From Corynebacterium pollutisoli (GTDB taxonomy: Bacteria > Actinomycetota > Actinomycetes > Mycobacteriales > Mycobacteriaceae), in NCBI RefSeq assembly GCF_900177745.1, contig NZ_FXAR01000001.1, positions 1-64,000 of the forward strand: a stretch of 64,000 nt of DNA. Direction: 5' to 3'. The translations under genes were made by a program, and so were the position numbers. The stretch's first letter is position 1. Each line of letters starts with the position of its first letter. Of the stretch, positions 18,617 through 28,139 are shown in pieces. The notes below the pieces were generated by a model that was not told the DNA's origin, made no database searches, and worked only from the letters and a program-made list of their open reading frames with translations.

Positions 18617-19927
18617 GTGGCAGATCTTGACCAGAACCCCGTCAGCGACGAGAACGACGAGAACACCGGCACCCTGCAGGTCGGCCTGCAGCCCGGCCTC
18701 GAGTCCGCCGTCATCACCCTCACCGGCCGTGACCGCCCCGGCGTGACCGCCGCTTTCTTCCGCGTCCTCTCCGCGCACAACGTGCAGCTTCTCGACGTCG
18801 AGCAGTCCCAGTTCCGCGGCTACCTCAACCTCGCCGCCTACGTCGGCGTCGACCCGGCCCGCGTCGAGCGTCTCCGCGAGGGCCTGGACGAGACCCTCCG
18901 CGGCCACGGCCAGTCCGTGTCCCTCGACCTGGCGTCGGACGCCCTGTCCTCCTCCCCGCGTTCCACCCACGTCGCCGTGGTCCTGGGCAACCCGGTCACC
19001 GCCAAGGACGTCTCCTCCATCGGCCAGACCCTGGCCAACTACGGGGCGAACATCGACCGCATCCGCGGCATCGCCGACTACCCGATCACGGGCCTGGAGA
19101 TCATGATCACCATCGCCAACCCGGAGCCGGGCGGCGGCATGGCCATGCGTAAGGCACTGGCCGAGCTGACCACCGAGCTGGGCGTGGACATCGCCATCGA
19201 GCGCGCCGGCCTGCTGCGCCGCTCCAAGCGCCTCGTGTGCTTCGACTGCGACTCCACCCTCATCACCGGCGAGGTCATCGAGATGCTGGCCGCCCACGCC
19301 GGCAAGGAGGCCGAGGTCGCCGAGGTCACTGAGCGCGCCATGCGCGGCGAGCTCGACTTCGAGGAGTCCCTGCGCGAGCGCGTCGCCACCCTCAAGGGTC
19401 TCGACGCCTCCGTCATCGACGCTGTGGCCGCGGACATCGTCCTCACCCCGGGTGCCCGCACCACCATCCGCACCCTCCACAAAATGGGGTACCGCACGGC
19501 GGTCGTCTCCGGCGGCTTCATCCAGGTCCTCGAGGATATGGCCGCCGACCTCGAGCTCGACTACGTCCGCGCCAACACCCTGGAGATCGTCGACGGCAAG
19601 CTGACCGGCCGCGTCATCGGCGACATCGTCGACCGGGCCCGCAAGGCCGAGCTCCTGCGCGAGTTCGCCGCCGATTCCGGTCTGCAGATGTACCAGACCG
19701 TCGCCGTCGGTGACGGTGCCAACGACATCGACATGCTCTCTGCTGCCGGCCTCGGCATCGCCTTCAACGCGAAGCCGGCCCTCCGCGAGATCGCCGACAC
19801 CTCCGTCAACCACCCCTTCCTCGATGAGGTCCTCCACATTCTGGGTGTCCCGCGCGAGGAGATCGACGAGTCCGACCTCGAGGACGGCACCTACCGGCGC
19901 GTCCCGCTCGAGGCCACCGCCCGCTAG
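18617..19927 (+). CDS. serB: Phosphoserine phosphatase with two N-terminal ACT domains
   Basis: A protein of about 436 residues performing the last step of serine synthesis. Two ACT-like regulatory domains (about 25-105 and 115-200) precede a HAD hydrolase domain with nucleophile motif FDCDSTL (Asp about 210), the SGGF loop and the metal motif GDGANDIDM. I prefer GTG 18617, which has a gaaag site twelve bases upstream, but ATG 18599 (MKELIP) in the same frame is possible. The stop overlaps the start of the next gene by one base. Confidence 0.92.
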   Translation: MADLDQNPVSDENDENTGTLQVGLQPGLESAVITLTGRDRPGVTAAFFRVLSAHNVQLLDVEQSQFRGYLNLAAYVGVDPARVERLREGLDETLRGHGQSVSLDLASDALSSSPRSTHVAVVLGNPVTAKDVSSIGQTLANYGANIDRIRGIADYPITGLEIMITIANPEPGGGMAMRKALAELTTELGVDIAIERAGLLRRSKRLVCFDCDSTLITGEVIEMLAAHAGKEAEVAEVTERAMRGELDFEESLRERVATLKGLDASVIDAVAADIVLTPGARTTIRTLHKMGYRTAVVSGGFIQVLEDMAADLELDYVRANTLEIVDGKLTGRVIGDIVDRARKAELLREFAADSGLQMYQTVAVGDGANDIDMLSAAGLGIAFNAKPALREIADTSVNHPFLDEVLHILGVPREEIDESDLEDGTYRRVPLEATAR

Positions 19928-20673
19928 TGGAGGTGACCGATCCGCTCGCCGCGGCGCATTCCCTCCTGCGTGCCCGGGTGAGCGAGAACCGGCACGAACG
20001 CCACGAGGACCCCTCCCGCCCGGAGACGGTCCAGGCCATGCAGATCGCCCTGCACGTGCCGAAACCGCAACCGCCCCGCCGCACCGACCTCCTCGAGGCC
20101 GCGGCCCGGGCGGTTGTCGCCGTCTGTCTGGCCCCGCAGGTCGCCACCGATCCGCAGTGGCGGGCCGGGCTCGAGGGGTGGTACGACCACCTCATCCGGA
20201 AGGTCGCCCGTCGGGCCCGGAACAAGGCGTGGGACGACGTCCAGGCGGTCCCCGGCATCACCGTCGACGTCCGCGGTGCGCAGGCCCGGGCGTTCGTGCC
20301 GTCGTCGGTGGCCGCGGTCCCCGCCCCGGTGCGGAAACTGCAGATCCAGGGCACCGAGCTGCCGCAGGACGAGCCCGGCCCGGCGGACCCCCGGTGGCCG
20401 GTCATCCTCATCGACGCCGACCTGCGCATGAGCACCGGCAAGGCGGCCGCCCAGGTCGGCCACGCCAGCATGCTGCTCGCCGCCCGCCTCACCCTCGACG
20501 AGGTGCGGGAGTGGGCGGACAGCGGTTTCGCGCTCGCGGTTCGGGAGATACCCAACGCGGAGTTCGTCGCTCACCTGGACAGCCCGGGTGCGCTCCCCGT
20601 GCGTGACGCCGGGTTCACCGAGGTGGCCCCCGACGCACTGACCGTGCTGGCCGTCCCGCCGACCCGGTCCTGA
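19927..20673 (+). CDS. PTH2-like (peptidyl-tRNA hydrolase II fold) protein with N-terminal extension
   Basis: A 248-residue protein whose C-terminal half has the Pth2 signature: DLRMSTGKAAAQVGHASMLL (about 165-184), then AVREIPN and VRDAGFTEVAPDALTVLAVPP. The N-terminal 130 residues are an extension without a family I recognise. GTG 19927 overlaps the serB stop (TAGTG), implying coupled translation. Archaeal and eukaryotic Pth2 release peptidyl-tRNA; the bacterial members are poorly studied and the canonical bacterial Pth is unrelated, so the function is inferred. Confidence 0.8.
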   Translation: MEVTDPLAAAHSLLRARVSENRHERHEDPSRPETVQAMQIALHVPKPQPPRRTDLLEAAARAVVAVCLAPQVATDPQWRAGLEGWYDHLIRKVARRARNKAWDDVQAVPGITVDVRGAQARAFVPSSVAAVPAPVRKLQIQGTELPQDEPGPADPRWPVILIDADLRMSTGKAAAQVGHASMLLAARLTLDEVREWADSGFALAVREIPNAEFVAHLDSPGALPVRDAGFTEVAPDALTVLAVPPTRS

Positions 20674-20674
20674 T

Positions 20675-21403
20675 CTACAGGGCGGCGAGGGCGGGGACGT
20701 CGAGAAGCGCGACCCATTCGCGACCGGAATCGATGAGCCCCTTCCGCTTCATCCGCGACATCGCGCGGGAGGTCGACTCCACGGTGGTGGAGGCGAGGCC
20801 GGCGATGTCGTCGCGGCGCAGACGGACCTGCAGGAGCACGGAGCCGTCGGAACGCTCCTGCCCGAGGCTGTCGGCGAGGGAGAGCAGCACCCCCGCGACG
20901 CGCTGCTCGACGGTGCGGGTGGTGCGGGCGACCTCCCGCTCGCGGGCGCGGGTGAGCCGTTCCTGCTGCAGTCGCAGGAGGGCGAGCGCCAGCGCGGGGA
21001 ACGTCTCGACGACCTCCGCCAGCGACTCCGTCCGCAGGAACAGCGCGCACGTGGTCTCCATCGCCCACGCAGAATCCGGGGTGGGGACCACGGTGGTGTC
21101 GAGCGGGCCGACGACATCGCCGGGGGCGGCGAGGTCGACGGTGATCTCGTCGCCGTCGACGGTGTCGCGGGTGATGCGCACCCGTCCCGACATGACGAGG
21201 TACACGCCGCCCGGGGTGTCACCGGCGACCATGAGCGGATCACCCGCCGCCCAGGACAGGGCCTGCAGGTGACCGTCCAGTTCCTCCCGCTGCTCCCGCG
21301 TCAGGGCGCGGGTGAGGGGGGAGCGCGCCATCACCTGCATCCGCACGTCCGGGGAACAGTGGTGGGGGCGGGCGCAACCGCGGTGGACGGGGTGGTGGGA
21401 CAT
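20675..21403 (-). CDS. Crp/Fnr-family transcriptional regulator
   Basis: A 242-residue protein with a Cys/His-rich leader (HHPVHRGCARPHHCSPDVR), a cyclic-nucleotide-binding-like barrel (about 30-140, with GGVYLVMSGRVRI) and a C-terminal winged helix (about 165-230; LRRDDIAGLASTTVESTSRAM). It is not GlxR: the barrel lacks the usual cAMP-binding cluster. The leader, with Cys14 region and Cys20, could bind metal or an Fe-S centre as in Fnr-type regulators, but two cysteines are few for that. It ends one base from the convergent PTH2-like gene. Confidence 0.82.
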   Translation of the reverse strand: MSHHPVHRGCARPHHCSPDVRMQVMARSPLTRALTREQREELDGHLQALSWAAGDPLMVAGDTPGGVYLVMSGRVRITRDTVDGDEITVDLAAPGDVVGPLDTTVVPTPDSAWAMETTCALFLRTESLAEVVETFPALALALLRLQQERLTRAREREVARTTRTVEQRVAGVLLSLADSLGQERSDGSVLLQVRLRRDDIAGLASTTVESTSRAMSRMKRKGLIDSGREWVALLDVPALAAL

Positions 21404-21466
21404 GACCCCAGCGTAGCGATCGTGGGAGACTGTGGGTCAGGAAACCACTTCCGAAAGGGGAGTCCC

Positions 21467-22216
21467 ATGACCCAGCCACACGATCCCTATCCCGGCTACG
21501 CCGGCCACCAGCCGCCGACCCCGCACATGATCCCGCCCGGCCCGCCCCGCCCCGTCGACGCGGTCGCCAGCCTCACCCAGGGATGGAAGGCGCTGGCCTC
21601 CAACCTGCTGCCGTGGGTGCTGGCCATGCTCATCTTCCTCGCGGTGTTCGTGGTGATCATGGTCGTCGCCGTCGTCCCCGTTGCGCTCAGCGAGACGGTG
21701 TCGGAGGACCAGGCGGTGGCACTCGCCCCGGCGACGGTGGCGGCACTCATCATCGCCTACCTCATCGCCTTCGCCATCGGGGTGGTGTGGTCGCTCAACG
21801 TCTACCGCAACGCCGTACGCCAGGTGCAGGGCGAGAGCGTCACGGTGGGCAGCTTCTTCCAGTTCCGTGATCTCGGCATCCCCTTCGTGGCGTACCTGCT
21901 CGTGGCACTGGCGACCTTCCTCGGCATGCTGCTGCTCATCATCCCGGGCCTGGTGGTCGCGTTCCTGCTCATGTTCGTGCCCTACCTGGCGTTCAGCCGC
22001 CCGGAGACCGGACTGTCGGGCATCTTCCGCGGCTCGGTGGAGATCGCCCGGAACAACCTCGGCGCCAGCCTGCTGCTGGTCCTGTTCTCGCTGCTCCTCG
22101 GGGCGGTGGGCAGCATCACGGTCATCGGCATCTTCATCACCACCCCGCTCGTCGCGATGATGATGGCGCACGCGAGCCTGCAGGGCAGCGGCGACCGGAT
22201 GCTCTACCGGCCCTGA
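21467..22216 (+). CDS. Polytopic membrane protein of unknown function
   Basis: The 249-residue protein begins with a Pro-rich cytoplasmic tail (MTQPHDPYPGY...) and has about six hydrophobic segments from residue 40 onwards, resembling proteins annotated as glycerophosphoryl-diester-phosphodiesterase membrane-domain or DUF975-like. No catalytic motif is visible. ATG 21467 has a gaaagggg site. Its 3' end overlaps the convergent dinG gene by 13 bases. Confidence 0.82.
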   Translation: MTQPHDPYPGYAGHQPPTPHMIPPGPPRPVDAVASLTQGWKALASNLLPWVLAMLIFLAVFVVIMVVAVVPVALSETVSEDQAVALAPATVAALIIAYLIAFAIGVVWSLNVYRNAVRQVQGESVTVGSFFQFRDLGIPFVAYLLVALATFLGMLLLIIPGLVVAFLLMFVPYLAFSRPETGLSGIFRGSVEIARNNLGASLLLVLFSLLLGAVGSITVIGIFITTPLVAMMMAHASLQGSGDRMLYRP

Positions 22217-24180
22217 GTGACCAGGCGCTTGAGCGCCCCGCGGACGACGGCCGGGTCGGTCGTCTCCCAGAACGCGGGCATCGACGCCCGCAGGAAGGAA
22301 CCGTAGCGCTTCGTCGCCAGGCGGTTGTCCAGCACGGCCACGACGCCCCGGTCGGTGACCGACCGCAGCAGGCGACCCGCGCCCTGCGCCATGAGCAGGG
22401 CCGCGTGGGTGGCGGCGACCTCCATGAACCCGTTGCGTCCCTCGGCCTCCGCGGCCTCCTTGCGGGCCTGCAGCAGCGGGTCGTCGGGGCGGGGGAAGGG
22501 GATGCGGTCGATGAGGACGAGGGAGCAGGCCGGACCGGGGACGTCGACACCCTGCCACAGCGTCAGCGTGCCGAACAGGCAGGCGTTCTCGTCGCGGGCG
22601 AACTTCTCCACCAGCGCGCCGGTGGTGTCCTCACCTTGGCAGTAGACGTCGAAGGGCACACGGAGCTTCATCGCCTCGGCGGCCTGCTCGGCGGCGCGCC
22701 GGGAGGAGAACAGACCCAGGGTACGACCGCCGGCGGCCATGATGAGGTCGTGGATCTCGTCGAGCGTCTCGGCGGACAGGCCGTCGCGGCCGGGATCGGG
22801 CAGGTGGCGGGCGGTGTAGAGGATGCCGGATTTCCGCGGGTCGAAGGGGGTGCCGGCGTCGAGGCTGTCCCACGTGCCCTTCGGGATACCGAGGAAGGCC
22901 GCCATGGGGTCGAAACGCCCGCCGATGGTGAGCGTCGCCGAGGTGAGCACCACGGTCTGCTCCCCGAAGAGGCGGTCGTGGAGCAGCCCGGCGACCGACA
23001 GGGGAGCGACGGTGAGGACATCGCCGCGCCGGTCGTCGCGGGCGAGCCACACGACATCGCGTTGCGACGCCGGGTCGGACTCGTCGAACACCGTGAGCAC
23101 CCGCACGATCGCGTCGTGCAGCTCCTGCAGGTGATTGGCCAGGTTCTGGCGCTCGGCGTACTTCTCCGGGTCGTTGGCGGACTCGCCCTCCGGGGCGCGG
23201 GCGATGGCGTCGCGCACCGACCACAGCCCGTCGCGCAGGCCGACGAGCGGCCCCCGGGCGGTGTCGTCGATGTCGTTCCACCGGCCGTCGGGAAGCGTTG
23301 CCGCGGCGGCGATCCAGTCGTCGGCCAGCTCGACGAGTTTGTCGTCGCGGCCGTCAGCACCGAGCTTGCCGGCGCGCTTGGCGGCCAGCGTGAGGGCGGT
23401 GCGGGAGAGCTCGTTGGTGGCGACGGAGGTGATCCGGCCGTCGAGCTCGTGGGCCTCGTCGATGACCACGACGTCATGCTCGGGGAGGATGTCGATGTCC
23501 GCGAGGGCGTCGATGGCGAGCAGCGCGTGGTTGGTCACCACGATGTCCACCTCGTGCGCCTGCCGCCGCGCCGCCTCCGCGAAGCACTCCTCGCCGTGGG
23601 GGCAGCGGGTGGCACCGAGGCATTCGCGTGAGGTGACCGACACCTGCCGCCACGCCAGATCCGGCACGCCAGGCTCCAGGTCGTCGCGGTCCCCGGACCC
23701 GGTCTCCTGGGCCCATTCGTGGACGCGGGCGACGTGGCGGCCGAGCCAGGAGACGTCGGCCTCGTCGAGCAGCGCGTCCTCCGGGTCCTCCGCCGCGCCG
23801 ATCCGGTTGAGGCACACGTAGTTGGACCGGCCTTTGAGGATGGCGAACGTGGGGCGGCGCTCCATCACCGGCTCGAGGGCATCGGCCAGGCGCGGCAGAT
23901 CGCGTTCGACGAGCTGGCGCTGCAGCGCGATCGTCGCCGTGGAGATGATGACCGCGGTGCCGGTGGCCTGCGCGTGACGTATCGACGGGACGAGGTAGGC
24001 CAGCGACTTACCCGTACCGGTGCCCGCCTGCACCGCGAGGTGCCGCTCATTCTCCAGGGCGCGGGTGACGGCCTGCGCCATGGCCACCTGACCGTCCCGG
24101 CGGGAGCCGCCGAGGGCGGCGACGGCGGCGTCGAGAAGCGACTCGGTGGACTGCGACAACGGTTCCTCCTGCTGACTCAC
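22204..24180 (-). CDS. dinG: DinG-type ATP-dependent DNA helicase (XPD-like)
   Basis: A 658-residue superfamily 2 helicase. Walker A is QAGTGTGKSLAYL near residue 38, the DEAH box is VVVIDEAHELD, and late motifs include LTLWQGVDVPG and QGAGRLLRSVTD. Four cysteines for an Fe-S cluster are visible: YVCLN, ECLG and RCPHGEEC. I chose GTG 24180, seven bases after a TAGAGT box; ATG codons upstream are in the promoter. The position before pncB matches Rv1329c in M. tuberculosis. Confidence 0.93.
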   Translation of the reverse strand: MSQQEEPLSQSTESLLDAAVAALGGSRRDGQVAMAQAVTRALENERHLAVQAGTGTGKSLAYLVPSIRHAQATGTAVIISTATIALQRQLVERDLPRLADALEPVMERRPTFAILKGRSNYVCLNRIGAAEDPEDALLDEADVSWLGRHVARVHEWAQETGSGDRDDLEPGVPDLAWRQVSVTSRECLGATRCPHGEECFAEAARRQAHEVDIVVTNHALLAIDALADIDILPEHDVVVIDEAHELDGRITSVATNELSRTALTLAAKRAGKLGADGRDDKLVELADDWIAAAATLPDGRWNDIDDTARGPLVGLRDGLWSVRDAIARAPEGESANDPEKYAERQNLANHLQELHDAIVRVLTVFDESDPASQRDVVWLARDDRRGDVLTVAPLSVAGLLHDRLFGEQTVVLTSATLTIGGRFDPMAAFLGIPKGTWDSLDAGTPFDPRKSGILYTARHLPDPGRDGLSAETLDEIHDLIMAAGGRTLGLFSSRRAAEQAAEAMKLRVPFDVYCQGEDTTGALVEKFARDENACLFGTLTLWQGVDVPGPACSLVLIDRIPFPRPDDPLLQARKEAAEAEGRNGFMEVAATHAALLMAQGAGRLLRSVTDRGVVAVLDNRLATKRYGSFLRASMPAFWETTDPAVVRGALKRLVTQGR

Positions 24181-24213
24181 CCCACCCACTCTATCCGCGG
24201 CGGAAGTGGCCGC

Positions 24214-25563
24214 CTATTCCGGGAAACCGACGAAACGGGTACCGATCGCCGGCTCATCCCGCGACAGCGCCAGGCCCTCCCACGGGAGGGTGAGCAGCTG
24301 GTCCGCGAGGTAGGCGCGGGACTCCTCGAGCGAGGGCAGACCGTCCACCGCGACACCGTCGCGCATGAGCGGCACCGTCAGCTGCGTGGAGGACAGGTGA
24401 CCGGTGTCCGGGGCCTCCGCGCCGAAGGGGAACACCAGCTCCTCGACGGCGACGCCGGAGGAGCGGTAGGTGCGCACGGCCTGCTTCGTGCCGCCCGTCA
24501 TGCCCTTGCCGCGGGAGCGCTTGGCGACGGTGTGCCCGTCGACCTCCACCAGCTTGTACACCATGCTGGCAGTCGGGGCACCGGAACCGGTCACCACCGA
24601 GGTGCCCACGCCGTAGACGTCGACCGGGTCGCCGCGCAGACCGGCGATGGCGAACTCGTCGAGGTCGGAGGAGACGACGATGCGGGTGTTGTGCGCGCCG
24701 AGATCATCGAGCTGCCGACGGACGCGCCGGGTGACGGCACCGAGGTCACCGGAGTCGATGCGAACGCCGCCGAGCTCGGGGCCCGCGACCTCGATCGCCG
24801 TCTTCACACCCTGGGTGATGTCGTAGGTGTCGACCAGCAGGGTCGTGTCCACCCCGAGGGAGTCGATCTGGGAACGGAACGCGGCCTCCTCGTTCGGGGT
24901 GCCGTCCTCGTTGATGTGCAGCAGCGTCCAGGCGTGCGCGGCGGTGCCGGAGGCCGGGATGCCGTAACGGTGCGAGGCCTCCAGGTTGGAGGTGGCCGTG
25001 AAACCGGCCAGGTAGGCGGCGCGGGACGCGGTGACCGCCGCGTACTCGTGGGTGCGCCGGGACCCCATCTCGATGATCGGGCGGCCGTCGGCGGCGGTGA
25101 CCATACGTGCCGCGGCCGACGCGATCGCCGAGTCCGCGTTCATGATCGACAGGATGACCGTCTCCAGGATGACGCACTCCGCGAACGTGCCGCGCACCGT
25201 GAGCAGCGGCGAGTACGGGAAGTACAGATCGCCCTCACGGTAGCCGTCGATCTGCCCGGTGAAACGGTAGTTGCGCAGGAACTCCTTCGACTCCTCGTCG
25301 AGGAACTCCAGGTGGGAGAGCTGATCCTCGGTGAAGACGAAGTCCCGCACCGCGCGCAGCACGCGGGCGGTGCCGGCCACGACGCCGTAGCGGCGCTCGT
25401 TGGGCAGGCGGCGGGCGAACACCTCGAACGTGCACTGCCGGTGGGCGGTGCCGTCGCGCAGGGCCGCCTGCAGCATGGTGAGCTCGTACATGTCCGTCAG
25501 CAGGGACGTCGAGCGATTCGGCGGCACAGACGCCGCCCCGGGGTTAGGTGCGTTCTGGTTCAC
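24214..25563 (-). CDS. pncB: Nicotinate phosphoribosyltransferase
   Basis: A 449-residue enzyme of the Preiss-Handler NAD salvage pathway, converting nicotinate and PRPP to nicotinate mononucleotide. It has the family segments LLTDMYELTMLQAAL, FEVFARRLP, GSRRTHEYAAV, SGTAAHAW and RIDSGDLGAVTRRVR. GTG 25563 follows a TACAGT box by seven bases. PncA, which supplies nicotinate, is encoded at 51 kb and NadE at 11 kb. Confidence 0.94.
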   Translation of the reverse strand: MNQNAPNPGAASVPPNRSTSLLTDMYELTMLQAALRDGTAHRQCTFEVFARRLPNERRYGVVAGTARVLRAVRDFVFTEDQLSHLEFLDEESKEFLRNYRFTGQIDGYREGDLYFPYSPLLTVRGTFAECVILETVILSIMNADSAIASAAARMVTAADGRPIIEMGSRRTHEYAAVTASRAAYLAGFTATSNLEASHRYGIPASGTAAHAWTLLHINEDGTPNEEAAFRSQIDSLGVDTTLLVDTYDITQGVKTAIEVAGPELGGVRIDSGDLGAVTRRVRRQLDDLGAHNTRIVVSSDLDEFAIAGLRGDPVDVYGVGTSVVTGSGAPTASMVYKLVEVDGHTVAKRSRGKGMTGGTKQAVRTYRSSGVAVEELVFPFGAEAPDTGHLSSTQLTVPLMRDGVAVDGLPSLEESRAYLADQLLTLPWEGLALSRDEPAIGTRFVGFPE

Positions 25564-25589
25564 ACCGCCCACTGTATATCCGCCGCGAG

Positions 25590-26129
25590 CTACTCCGCCG
25601 AGAGCTGGACCGCCACCCACACCTCACCGTGACCGACGGCGACGCCGACCGCGGAGAAGGCGTAGCGGGCGTCGAGAAGCGGGGCGGTGTGGGCGGGGGA
25701 GTGCAGCCACGCCTCGAGGAAGGCGTGGCCGGAGGCGGACTCGACCGGCAGGTGGTGCTGCACCATGGTGACGTTGTTCGGCGAGGGCAGCTGCTGGCCG
25801 GCCACCGCGGAACGCTCCGCCAGGCGCTGCGCGGCCAGCTGCAGGTGCGGGGCGGGGAACAGCGGCCGCACACCCTCCTTGTAGCGCAGCTCGATGAGAG
25901 CGGCGTTGATGTCGGTGCGGGTATTCTCCAGGCCCGCCTGGACGTCGGGGGCCGGCTGGACGTAGCCGGTGTCCGGATCGCCCGGGTCCTCGGTCTCGGG
26001 GTTGCCCGGCAGCACCGCCATGAGCAGGGACATGAGCAGCCCGGCGACGGTGAGCAGGACGCTCGCACTCGGCAGCAGATCCCTCAGACCCTGCGGGGTG
26101 TACCACGGGGCGGGGGACTGGCGGAACAT
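25590..26129 (-). CDS. Membrane-anchored CAP/SCP-domain protein
   Basis: The 179-residue protein has one N-terminal membrane segment (about 20-42, [24 protein letters not shown]) and an exported CAP-like domain with [27 protein letters not shown] and a final [19 protein letters not shown] strand. It has the CAP histidine in the SPAH segment. Function of bacterial CAP proteins is largely unknown. It lies 26 bases upstream of pncB on the same strand and diverges from clpS. Confidence 0.82.
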   Translation of the reverse strand: MFRQSPAPWYTPQGLRDLLPSASVLLTVAGLLMSLLMAVLPGNPETEDPGDPDTGYVQPAPDVQAGLENTRTDINAALIELRYKEGVRPLFPAPHLQLAAQRLAERSAVAGQQLPSPNNVTMVQHHLPVESASGHAFLEAWLHSPAHTAPLLDARYAFSAVGVAVGHGEVWVAVQLSAE

Positions 26130-26165
26130 GGAATCACATCCTGGGGTGCGTCGAGTGGGTCGGCT

Positions 26166-26182
26166 GGGTAGTTAACCTACCC
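26166..26182. promoter_or_regulatory. Palindromic element between the CAP gene and clpS
   Basis: gggtag and ctaccc are perfect six-base arms around ttaac in the 146-bp divergent intergenic region. It may be an operator for either gene; no regulator is assigned. Confidence 0.35.
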
Positions 26183-26275
26183 GCTCGGGTGAGCCGGCAC
26201 CACCGGGCGATCCGGGCGGACCACGGATACCGGGGATACTCCCGAGCCGGGGGAGGGTTGACTAGGCTGTGTGGC

Positions 26276-26626
26276 ATGACTGGTCCAGCATCGCCCCAGA
26301 CGATCCCGTCGATGAGCGCGCCCGGGATGGGATCCCCCATGGCGACCCCGGAGCTCGATGAACAGATCGAGGTCAATGTCGCGACCGCGGAGAATCTGCC
26401 GTGGCTGTGCATCGTGTGGGATGACCCGGTCAACCTGATGAGTTACGTCACCTACGTCTTCCAGACCGTGCTCGGGTACGGCCGGAAGCGGGCGACGGAG
26501 CTGATGATGCAGGTCCACACCGAAGGCAAGGCCGTCGTCTCCTCCGGGGAGAAGGACAAGGTCGAGGGCGACGTCAAGAAGCTGCACACCGCGGGCCTGT
26601 GGGCCACGATGCAGCAGGCGGGATAA
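26276..26626 (+). CDS. clpS: ATP-dependent Clp protease adaptor ClpS
   Basis: A 116-residue N-end-rule adaptor for ClpC/ClpA. The core [20 protein letters not shown] binds the N-degron, with [24 protein letters not shown] following. The first 35 residues are a disordered Pro/Ser-rich extension. ATG 26276 follows a TAGGCT box (26263-26268) by seven bases, so the transcript is probably leaderless. Confidence 0.94.
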   Translation: MTGPASPQTIPSMSAPGMGSPMATPELDEQIEVNVATAENLPWLCIVWDDPVNLMSYVTYVFQTVLGYGRKRATELMMQVHTEGKAVVSSGEKDKVEGDVKKLHTAGLWATMQQAG

Positions 26627-26635
26627 GGAGCGCAC

Positions 26636-27160
26636 GTGCAGGCTTGGCGGAAGAAGAAGGGTCTCATGCGGGCGGCCCGATTCCACACGGTGCTGGAACC
26701 GATGGAGCGGGAGGTGCTGGGCAACCTCGTGTCCGGGGTGAGTGAGGCCATCATCCGGCGCGCGCAGTCGGCGCCCAAGGACGAGCTCGCCGAGCTCACC
26801 GGCATCCCCACCGGCCACAAGGACGCCCCCGAGGACCCGGGCATGGCGCGCCTGCTGCCCGATTTCGAGCGGGAGGGCGACGAGGAGTACGAGGGCGACA
26901 ACTCCCTGCTCCGCAGCCTCCACGAGAACGACATCTGCCGCGCCAAGCTGCAGAACCTGCAGGTCGTGGCCGAGAAGGTCGGGCCCGACGGCGGGGTGGA
27001 GATCACCCTGACGGAGGAGGAGGCGCACGCCTTCCTCGCCGGCCTCAACGATCTGCGCCTCTACCTCGCCTCCGCGGAGGACGCGGGGGAGGACGCCGAC
27101 ACCCTCGTCGAGTGGCTGGGCTTCAACCAGGACAGCCTGCTCACCGCGATGATGGGCTGA
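26636..27160 (+). CDS. DUF2017 family protein
   Basis: A 174-residue soluble acidic protein (FHTVLEPMEREVL at the N terminus; LTEEEAHAFLAGLNDLRLYLA near the C terminus) homologous to Rv1332. It always accompanies clpS in actinobacteria, suggesting a role in the ClpS/ClpC pathway, but no function is established. GTG 26636 follows ggag nine bases after the clpS stop. Confidence 0.87.
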   Translation: MQAWRKKKGLMRAARFHTVLEPMEREVLGNLVSGVSEAIIRRAQSAPKDELAELTGIPTGHKDAPEDPGMARLLPDFEREGDEEYEGDNSLLRSLHENDICRAKLQNLQVVAEKVGPDGGVEITLTEEEAHAFLAGLNDLRLYLASAEDAGEDADTLVEWLGFNQDSLLTAMMG

Positions 27161-27164
27161 CGCG

Positions 27165-28124
27165 ATGCTCATCGACGTCCCGGGGCTCCTCGTCGGCCAC
27201 ACCTCCGCCGGGGACACGGGCGTCACCGTCGTCGTCTCCGCCGACCCCGCCGGCATGGTGGCCGGCGTCGATGTCCGCGGGGGCGGGCCGGGTACCCGGG
27301 AGACGGATCTGCTCGCTCCCCACAACACCGTCGAACGCGTCCACGCGATCGTGCTCTCCGGGGGATCCGCCTTCGGGCTGGCCGCCGCGGACGGGGCGAT
27401 GGCCGAACTGGAGCGCGCCGGGCGGGGATTCCCCGTGCTGGGGGAGGGGCGGCCCGGCCCCCGGGTGCCCATCGTCCCGGCGGCCGTCATCTTCGACCTC
27501 TTCGTCGGCGACGCGATGCACCGGCCCACCGCTGCGGACGGGGCGGCGGCGGTGCGCTCGGCGTTCGACGGGGGCGCGGCGGTGCCGACCAGCGGCAGCG
27601 TCGGGGCGGGGTGCGGTGCCACGGCCGGCGTCCTGCGCGGGGGTGTGGGCCAGGCCTCGGTGGTGGTCGGGGAGTACACCGTCTCCGCGCTGGTGGTGGC
27701 CAACCCGGTGGGATCGGTCATCGACCCGGGGACGGGGAGGCTGTGGGGCGACCCTGCCCGCCCGCCGGTGGACCTCGCCGCCTTCGGGGCGCTGGAGCAC
27801 CCGGCGTCGTCGCTCAACACCACCATCGGCGTCATCGCCACCGACGCCCCCGTGACGGTGGCCCAGGTGACGCGGTTGGCGATGGTCGGCCACGACGGCA
27901 TCGCCCGGGCCGTGCGTCCGGCGCACTCGCCGCTCGACGGGGACACCCTGTTCGCGGTGTCGACGGCGGCGACGGCGGGGCAGACGACCGGGGTGGGCGT
28001 CGAGACGCTCCACGACCTCTCGGCTGCGGCGGCCGACGCGGTGCAGGCGGCGATCGTCGATGCGGTGGTCTCCGCCGCCCCCGGTCACGGGCTCGGCGTG
28101 TGGTCCGCGATTCTCGCCGACTGA
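27165..28124 (+). CDS. P1-family (DmpA-like) N-terminal-nucleophile aminopeptidase
   Basis: A 319-residue protein with the P1 peptidase signatures GLLVGHTSAGDTGVTVV, GGSAFGLAAADG, GSVGAGCGATAG and LNTTIGVIATDAP. The Asn-Thr bond in NTTIGV is the expected autocleavage site that frees the nucleophile. The M. tuberculosis counterpart by position is Rv1333. ATG 27165 lies four bases after the DUF2017 gene, so clpS, DUF2017 and the peptidase form an operon. Confidence 0.88.
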   Translation: MLIDVPGLLVGHTSAGDTGVTVVVSADPAGMVAGVDVRGGGPGTRETDLLAPHNTVERVHAIVLSGGSAFGLAAADGAMAELERAGRGFPVLGEGRPGPRVPIVPAAVIFDLFVGDAMHRPTAADGAAAVRSAFDGGAAVPTSGSVGAGCGATAGVLRGGVGQASVVVGEYTVSALVVANPVGSVIDPGTGRLWGDPARPPVDLAAFGALEHPASSLNTTIGVIATDAPVTVAQVTRLAMVGHDGIARAVRPAHSPLDGDTLFAVSTAATAGQTTGVGVETLHDLSAAAADAVQAAIVDAVVSAAPGHGLGVWSAILAD

Positions 28125-28139
28125 TTAGAGTGGTGGGGG

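Noticed and set aside
16751..19837. Long minus-strand open frame across ctaD and serB
   Set aside because: Shadow of well-supported plus-strand genes; no family resemblance.
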